Positions 6,420 through 10,955 of a DNA stretch of 10,955 bases are shown piece after piece. Every line of letters begins with the position of its first letter. Position 1 is the first letter of the stretch. The position numbers were made by a program, and so were the translations under genes. Source of the DNA: Prevotellaceae bacterium UBA711 (lineage in GTDB: Bacteria > Bacteroidota > Bacteroidia > Bacteroidales > Bacteroidaceae); NCBI GenBank assembly GCA_002297545.1, contig DBLZ01000066.1, positions 1-10,955 of the forward strand. Reading direction: 5' to 3'. The notes under the pieces are model-generated. The model did no database searches and was not told the origin of the DNA. It was given only the letters and a program-made list of their open reading frames with translations.

Positions 6420-8162
6420 ATGGACAAAGAATTGATTCTGCACTGCCAAAGCGAAGCACAGAAGTGGCTCGACAGTGACAAGTACGACGCCGAGACCAAG
6501 GCCGAAGTGAAGGCTCTCTTGGAGAACGAGGACAAGACGGCCCTGATAGATGCCTTCTATCAAAGCCTGGAGTTTGGTACGGGCGGCCTGCGCGGTATCA
6601 TGGGCGTGGGCACCAACCGCATGAACAAGTACATCGTGGGCATGGCCACACAGGGCTTTGCCAACTATATCAACAAGGCATTCCCCGAGGGAGGCAAGAG
6701 CGTGGTCGTAGGCCATGACTGCCGCAACAACGGTCGCATGTTTGCCGAGAGCGTGGCCGCCATCTTCAGTGCCAACGGCATCAAGGCATACCTCTTCGAG
6801 AGCCTCCGCCCCACCCCGGAGATCAGCTTTGCCATACGCCAGCTGGGTGCCGTGGCAGGTGTAAACGTCACCGCATCGCACAACCCCAAGGAGTACAACG
6901 GCTACAAGGCATACTGGGCAGACGGTGCACAGGTGCTGGCTCCGCACGACAAGGGCATCATAGACGAGGTGAACAAGGTGAACATCGAGGATGTCAAGTT
7001 CGAGCCCAACTGGGACCTCATCCAGATTATCGGCGGCGAGATGGACTACGACTACATGACGGCCGTCAGGGAGGCCATGATAGACCAGGATGTCATCCTC
7101 AGGCAGAAGGACCTGAACATCGTGTACAGCGCCATGCACGGCACAGGCCGCGTCATCGTGCCCCTGTGCCTGCGCTCATGGGGCTTCCAGAACATCAACG
7201 TGGTGCCCGAACAGATGGTCATCGACGGCAACTTCCCCACCGTTGTCAGCCCCAACCCCGAGAATGCCGAGGCCATGACACTGGGCATGAACCTGGGAAC
7301 CAAGCTGAACGCCGACCTTGTGGTGGCAACCGACCCGGATGCCGACCGCCTGGCAATTGTGTGCCGCAATCCCCAAGGCGAGTGGCAGATTATCAACGGC
7401 AACCAGACGGCCATGATGTTCGTCTACTACATCATCAAGAACAAGATAGCCCTGGGTCAGCTGAAGGACAGCGACTTCCTGGTGAAGACAATCGTAACCA
7501 CCGAGGTGATTGCCGAGATGGCAAAGAAGAACAACGTGGAGCTGCGCGACTGCTACACGGGCTTCAAGTGGATTGCACGCGAGATAGCCATCTCCGAAGG
7601 CAAGCAGAAGTACATTGGCGGCGGCGAAGAGAGCTTCGGCTTCCTGCCCTACGACAAGGTACGCGACAAGGACGCTCCTGCCAGCATCTGCCTCATCTGC
7701 GAGATTGCCGCCTGGGCCAAGGACCAGGGCAAGACGCTCTACGACCTGCTGATGGACATATACAAGGAATACGGCTTCAGCTACGAGCACACCATCAACG
7801 TAGTCAAGCCAGGCAAGTCCGGTGCCGACGAAATCAAGCAGATGATGGCCGACTTCCGTGGCAGCAAGGCTCCCAAGAGCATAGCCGGCAGCCCGGTGGT
7901 GCTGACCAAGGACTACCAGAGCCTCACCGCCCGCGATGCCGAGGGCAACGAGACCCGTCTGGACTTCCCCGCCACCAGCAACGTCCTGCAGTTCTTCTGC
8001 CAGGACGGCACCAAGATCAGCGTCCGTCCCTCCGGCACAGAACCGAAGATCAAGTTCTACTGCGAGATAAAGGACACCATGACCTGTGCCTGCCAATACA
8101 CCGACCTGGTAGCCAAGGCCAAGGCCAAGGTAGAAGACATCAAGAAAGACCTGGGACTCTAA
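6420..8162 (+). CDS. pgcA: Phosphoglucomutase / phospho-sugar mutase (PgcA type)
   Basis: This 580-residue cytoplasmic alpha-D-phosphohexomutase probably interconverts glucose-6-phosphate and glucose-1-phosphate, linking glycolysis to nucleotide-sugar, glycan and storage-polymer synthesis. All four family signatures are present: the active-site loop TASHNP (151-156) with phosphoserine Ser153; the Mg-binding loop DPDADR (305-310); the sugar-binding loop GGEESFG (401-407); and the phosphate-binding loop RPSGTEPKIKF (536-546). The early EFGTGGLRG (51-59) and the full length match Bacillus subtilis PgcA (about 580 residues) as I remember it, not the shorter ManB/GlmM types of about 450 residues. 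Strict glucose preference over mannose cannot be read from the sequence, so the symbol is by resemblance. The gene has its own promoter (6328-6359) and a strong terminator (8191-8233), so it appears monocistronic. Confidence 0.95.
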   Translation: MDKELILHCQSEAQKWLDSDKYDAETKAEVKALLENEDKTALIDAFYQSLEFGTGGLRGIMGVGTNRMNKYIVGMATQGFANYINKAFPEGGKSVVVGHDCRNNGRMFAESVAAIFSANGIKAYLFESLRPTPEISFAIRQLGAVAGVNVTASHNPKEYNGYKAYWADGAQVLAPHDKGIIDEVNKVNIEDVKFEPNWDLIQIIGGEMDYDYMTAVREAMIDQDVILRQKDLNIVYSAMHGTGRVIVPLCLRSWGFQNINVVPEQMVIDGNFPTVVSPNPENAEAMTLGMNLGTKLNADLVVATDPDADRLAIVCRNPQGEWQIINGNQTAMMFVYYIIKNKIALGQLKDSDFLVKTIVTTEVIAEMAKKNNVELRDCYTGFKWIAREIAISEGKQKYIGGGEESFGFLPYDKVRDKDAPASICLICEIAAWAKDQGKTLYDLLMDIYKEYGFSYEHTINVVKPGKSGADEIKQMMADFRGSKAPKSIAGSPVVLTKDYQSLTARDAEGNETRLDFPATSNVLQFFCQDGTKISVRPSGTEPKIKFYCEIKDTMTCACQYTDLVAKAKAKVEDIKKDLGL

Positions 8163-8190
8163 TCCCCTCCCCAAGACTTTCAGACACACC

Positions 8191-8233
8191 CCAAGAGAGC
8201 CACGGCACCCGATGCCGTGGCTCTCTTGGTTTT
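8191..8233 (+). terminator. Strong intrinsic terminator of pgcA
   Basis: A perfect 17-bp stem (8191-8207 with 8213-8229; the left arm begins CCAAGAGAGCC) has a 5-nt loop, CCCGA, and is followed by four T residues. It starts 28 nt after the pgcA stop. A second small dyad, GATATAG/CTATATC (8234-8240 and 8244-8250), follows immediately. Confidence 0.92.
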
Positions 8234-8276
8234 GATATAGACCCTATATCTGACGCCATAGTGAGAATGTGCGGAT

Positions 8277-8311
8277 GTGCGTTATCGCACTCGGCATGTG
8301 CAATAACGCAC
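8277..8311. promoter_or_regulatory. Long hairpin/dyad upstream of the TlpA-like gene
   Basis: GTGCGTTAT (8277-8285) pairs perfectly with ATAACGCAC (8303-8311). Past one mismatch, GCAC (8287-8290) pairs with GTGC (8298-8301), leaving the 7-nt loop TCGGCAT. No T-run follows, so it is not a classical terminator. It lies 128 nt before the next start codon and could be an operator or a structured element. I found no good sigma-ABfr promoter match between it and 8440. Confidence 0.5.
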
Positions 8312-8439
8312 GCCATGCACCGTATGCAAGAGCCATCTATCATGTTATGTTACAGCGGTTTGATGCTTTGGCATGCTTTTTGCAGAACAATCATTGAAGC
8401 AAGGCAACAACACATTACCAACATAACAACAACTTTACA

Positions 8440-10785
8440 ATGAGAAGAACCTTAATTGCAACGTTCATTGCGTTGTTCTGCATCGCGGCATCGCATGCAC
8501 AGAAAGCAGAAGTGTGGAACCATCCCGGCATCGAGTACGGCACAAACAACGGAGACGGCTACTTCAACACAGCCCTGGACATTACCAAGGTAGAGCTGAA
8601 AGGCACTGAAACCATCGTACACATGAAAGTGAGCAAACGCTCCGACGAGTACTTCGGTTTCTCCAGCAAGACATACCTCAGCGCCGACGGCCGACGCTAC
8701 CAGGCCCTCTCTGCCGACGGCATAGAATTCGACACATATACAAGAACCGGAAAGGACGGCAGCCTCGACATCGCGTTCCACTTCCCTCCCCTGCCACAAG
8801 GCATCAAGTCCTTCGACTTCATGGAAGGCGAAGAGCCGGGGGCGTTCCAGATTAAGGGCATTAAACCCATAGAGGAATGCTGGAAGCAGCTTCTGCCCTC
8901 CTATTGGCGCAACGACAAGACGGGCGACTGGGAGATAGCTTTCTTCGAGGACTTCGCCATATACCGATGCCAATTCTGGGACTACAGCCGATGCGACGTG
9001 GACAGCAGAACGGGCAAGGCCGAGATGGTGCTCTGCAACGGAAGCGATAAGCTGAAAGTTTCCATCGGCAAGAACAAGAAAGGACGCAGGACAATAGAGA
9101 TAGGCTCTCGAAAACTCCAGTGCTCCATGATTACCGGCCGCTTCATGCCGCCATACCCGGTCAAGGACACACGGACGGACTTTGTCGACAATGGATACAG
9201 GATGGACACAACCATCGTGAGGGGATGGATAAAGGACATGCCCGAGCAGTACAGGAGTAGGAGGACATTCGAGTTTTCATGCTATGATTTCTTCACTGGC
9301 AAGCCCTCTTCTGTCTATGCCGACCTGGACCCCTTAGGCCGCTTTACGGTCAAGATACCCATGCTCAACAGTAGCGAGTTCTACTGCGACTGGTCGCGAT
9401 GCTACGTCCGCACCATGCTGGAGCCTGGCAAGACCTACTTCATGCTATATGATTTCAAGGAAGGACGACGCTTCTTCATGGGCGACGACGTGCGCCTGCA
9501 GAACGAGCTGTTCAAGTATCCCCTCGACTGGGAGTCAATACGCATGGAGCAGGGCAACGATTTTGACACCTACACGGCATCTGTGGACAGTCTGCTCCGT
9601 GCACGGAATGCCTGCATCGACAGCCTCTGTCAGGCCGACCCATCCCTCTCTGCACGGTTCAAGGCATACAGAAAGGGCAACACTCTCAGCCTGCTGGCGT
9701 TCGATTTCGGACAGTCGCGCTTCAACACCACAGACTTCAGTCTCCCGGATAATGCCCGCAAGTATGCCTACGAAACGTTCTGGACAAAAATGGAAATGCC
9801 CGTAACGCTACACCGAAGGACACGCAGTTTCATTACCGACTTTATTGCCGACATGCTCCACGACAGCCGCTTTGCCTTCGATTGGAACATCCTTGACCAC
9901 ATTACAGAGTTTGAACTCAACGACACCGACAAGGAGCTGCTGACCCGATGGACAGCATTGACCAAGGAGGCTAACAGGCGTATAGAGGCAGCCCCCACGA
10001 TGAAAGAGAAAATGAGTATTGCACAGGAAATAAACACGCAAAACGCCGGGCTGTTCAAGGAAGCGCAGAGCATTATCATGCGCAAGGACGTACGCAGCCA
10101 CATGTTCATAACCGAACTGAAGCACCATGCCCGCATGCTTGATTCGCTCAAAGCCGCACCTATCGTCAAGGATGCTGTCCTTTGCAACTTCGTAAACCAA
10201 AGAATAGAAGACGAGTGCCAGTCCATGGACAAGAGGGTCATAGACACCCTGAAGGCACTGGCTCAGCACCCCATCGGCATTGAATTGGCGGAAGCGAGCA
10301 ACAACCGCTACCTTGCACTTGCCAACCGCGAGTTCGACAAGGTAGTGCTCAAGTCATCCGGCAATCTGCATGGCATCACCGAAAGCGAGGCACTGCTACA
10401 GAAGATTCTCGAACCGTTCAAAGGCAAGATAGTCCTGCTGGACGTCTGGGGCACATGGTGCTCTCCATGCAAGGAAGCCCTCAAACACTCCACCGAGGAA
10501 TATGCACGACTGTCCAAATACGACATCGCCTACGTCTATCTCGCCAACAACAGCCCCAAGGACTCCTGGGAGAACGTGATAAAGATGTACAACGTGAGCG
10601 GCGAGAACGTGGCACACTACAACCTGCCCCAAGAACAGCAAGAGGCCATCGAACGGTTCCTCAACGTGCAGCACTATCCCACCTACAAGCTCTTCGACCG
10701 CGAAGGCAACCTGCTGGACCTGAACGTGAATGCACGCAACCTCGACGAACTCGAACGCCTGCTCCAACGCCTGTCCGGGCAATAA
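8440..10785 (+). CDS. Exported multidomain protein with C-terminal TlpA-like thioredoxin domain
   Basis: This 781-residue protein has a Sec signal peptide (MRRTLIATFIALFCIAASHA, about 1-20) and so acts in the periplasm or envelope. Residues about 40-140 form a beta-rich N-terminal module (ITKVELKGTETIVHMKV to FDFMEGEEPGAFQIKGI), and about 150-345 is a second beta-rich part (RNDKTGDWEIAFFEDFAIY; FVDNGYRMDTTIVRGWIKDMPE). About 350-655 is mostly helical and charged. Residues 660-781 are a TlpA/thioredoxin fold, with KIVLLDVWGTWCSPC giving the redox pair Cys674/Cys677 and QHYPTYKLF giving the conserved cis-Pro747. Such proteins are expected to exchange thiols and disulfides with partners; here the partner is unknown. 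The layout resembles long TlpA-family proteins I recall from Bacteroides. Twelve further Cys residues lie in the mature part outside CSPC. The start follows an A-rich leader after the pgcA terminator, so the gene appears monocistronic. Confidence 0.88.
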   Translation: MRRTLIATFIALFCIAASHAQKAEVWNHPGIEYGTNNGDGYFNTALDITKVELKGTETIVHMKVSKRSDEYFGFSSKTYLSADGRRYQALSADGIEFDTYTRTGKDGSLDIAFHFPPLPQGIKSFDFMEGEEPGAFQIKGIKPIEECWKQLLPSYWRNDKTGDWEIAFFEDFAIYRCQFWDYSRCDVDSRTGKAEMVLCNGSDKLKVSIGKNKKGRRTIEIGSRKLQCSMITGRFMPPYPVKDTRTDFVDNGYRMDTTIVRGWIKDMPEQYRSRRTFEFSCYDFFTGKPSSVYADLDPLGRFTVKIPMLNSSEFYCDWSRCYVRTMLEPGKTYFMLYDFKEGRRFFMGDDVRLQNELFKYPLDWESIRMEQGNDFDTYTASVDSLLRARNACIDSLCQADPSLSARFKAYRKGNTLSLLAFDFGQSRFNTTDFSLPDNARKYAYETFWTKMEMPVTLHRRTRSFITDFIADMLHDSRFAFDWNILDHITEFELNDTDKELLTRWTALTKEANRRIEAAPTMKEKMSIAQEINTQNAGLFKEAQSIIMRKDVRSHMFITELKHHARMLDSLKAAPIVKDAVLCNFVNQRIEDECQSMDKRVIDTLKALAQHPIGIELAEASNNRYLALANREFDKVVLKSSGNLHGITESEALLQKILEPFKGKIVLLDVWGTWCSPCKEALKHSTEEYARLSKYDIAYVYLANNSPKDSWENVIKMYNVSGENVAHYNLPQEQQEAIERFLNVQHYPTYKLFDREGNLLDLNVNARNLDELERLLQRLSGQ

Positions 10786-10800
10786 GAAGCCCCCGGCATC

Positions 10801-10842
10801 GTGCCCCCGACCGTACCCTCCCCTCGGGACAGTCGGGGGCAC
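10801..10842. terminator. GC-rich dyad after the TlpA-like gene, possible terminator
   Basis: GTGCCCCCGAC (10801-10811) and GTCGGGGGCAC (10832-10842) are perfectly complementary 11-nt arms around a 20-nt loop that can itself form a short stem (TCCC 10819-10822 with GGGA 10826-10829). It starts 15 nt after the stop codon, where a terminator would be expected, but CCTCTACAG follows instead of a T-run. Its mode of termination is therefore uncertain. Confidence 0.5.
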
Positions 10843-10877
10843 CCTCTACAGCGGAGAAAACTCGTCCCCGAGGCAAT

Positions 10878-10955
10878 GCCTTTTCATCGCCACGGTGATT
10901 AGCTTTCATCAGCACGCTGATGAGCCTTCATCAGCACGGTGATGAGCCTTCATCA
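10878..10955. repeat. Tandem array of ~22-nt self-complementary units, cut by window end
   Basis: The units are a diverged 24-nt copy (10878-10901), two 22-nt copies starting GCTTTCATCAGCACG (10902-10923) and GCCTTCATCAGCACG (10924-10945), and a partial copy GCCTTCATCA (10946-10955). Each unit is an inverted repeat around a central AC. In the second unit, TCATCAGC and GCTGATGA are perfect 8-nt arms. The junctions between the later units are also palindromic (TGATGA-GCCT-TCATCA). The period is not a multiple of three, which argues against coding. The array continues past the window, so its copy number is unknown. Confidence 0.85.

Noticed and set aside
7176..8189. A 337-codon minus-strand open frame opposite pgcA
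   Set aside because: It lies opposite well-supported coding sequence with all mutase motifs, has no recognisable domain and shows Val/Leu/Gly-biased composition. It is a shadow frame.
8359..8382. TTTG ... TTTTTG upstream of the TlpA-like gene as a sigma-ABfr promoter
   Set aside because: The downstream element lacks the TA of TAnnTTTG and the spacing (about 12 nt) is too short.
7166..8443. A 425-codon + strand open frame inside and past pgcA
   Set aside because: It is out of frame with the intact phosphoglucomutase signatures. Its translation is Arg/Gln/His-rich low-complexity sequence, and it runs through the pgcA terminator.
10878..10955. CRISPR array
   Set aside because: The units are directly adjacent with no unique spacers, and they are about 22 nt and palindromic throughout. 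There are no cas genes in the window.

Overview
The window looks like a chromosomal segment of a fairly GC-rich member of the Bacteroidales (Bacteroides/Prevotella-like). Three observations support this. Two intergenic regions carry the Bacteroidetes sigma-ABfr promoter pattern (TTG/TTTG, a spacer of about 20 nt, then TAnnTTTG). Start codons have A-rich leaders without Shine-Dalgarno motifs. The protein families are typical of Bacteroidetes: a DUF4468 protein, a PF14121-type putative porin, and a long TlpA-type thioredoxin protein. The species cannot be named from the sequence alone. All eight genes lie on the + strand, and no tRNA, rRNA, insertion sequence or CRISPR array was seen.

Layout. 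(1) Positions 1-1559 hold the end of a MacB/LolD-type ABC ATPase gene and its MacB-type permease. They read as one operon that begins outside the window and ends at a hairpin terminator (1604-1660). (2) A matched promoter (1710-1742) precedes four closely spaced genes: a secreted DUF4468 protein, an 80-residue two-helix membrane protein, a 767-residue outer-membrane putative porin, and a Gfo/Idh/MocA-family NAD(P)-dependent oxidoreductase. The gaps are only 12, 15 and 36 nt, so they are probably co-transcribed. (3) A 335-nt gap (6085-6419) contains a 12-bp palindrome, two different direct repeats that both have a 22-nt period, a terminator-like hairpin, an A8-centred dyad and a second sigma-ABfr promoter. 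(4) This promoter drives a monocistronic PgcA-type phosphoglucomutase (6420-8162), closed by a 17-bp perfect-stem terminator. (5) After a second long hairpin (8277-8311) comes a 781-residue exported protein with a C-terminal TlpA-like thioredoxin domain (CSPC). (6) The last 80 nt are a tandem array of about 22-nt self-complementary units that runs off the edge of the window.

How the genes relate. Most of the products concern the cell envelope: ABC-driven export or lipoprotein handling, a porin with small envelope partners, and periplasmic thiol chemistry. PgcA links glucose-6-phosphate to glucose-1-phosphate and so to nucleotide sugars. The coding part is mostly ordinary core-genome material. 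The least explained elements are the edge repeat array, the repeat-dense 6148-6326 stretch, the hairpin at 8277-8311, and the function of the DUF4468-small protein-porin-oxidoreductase operon.
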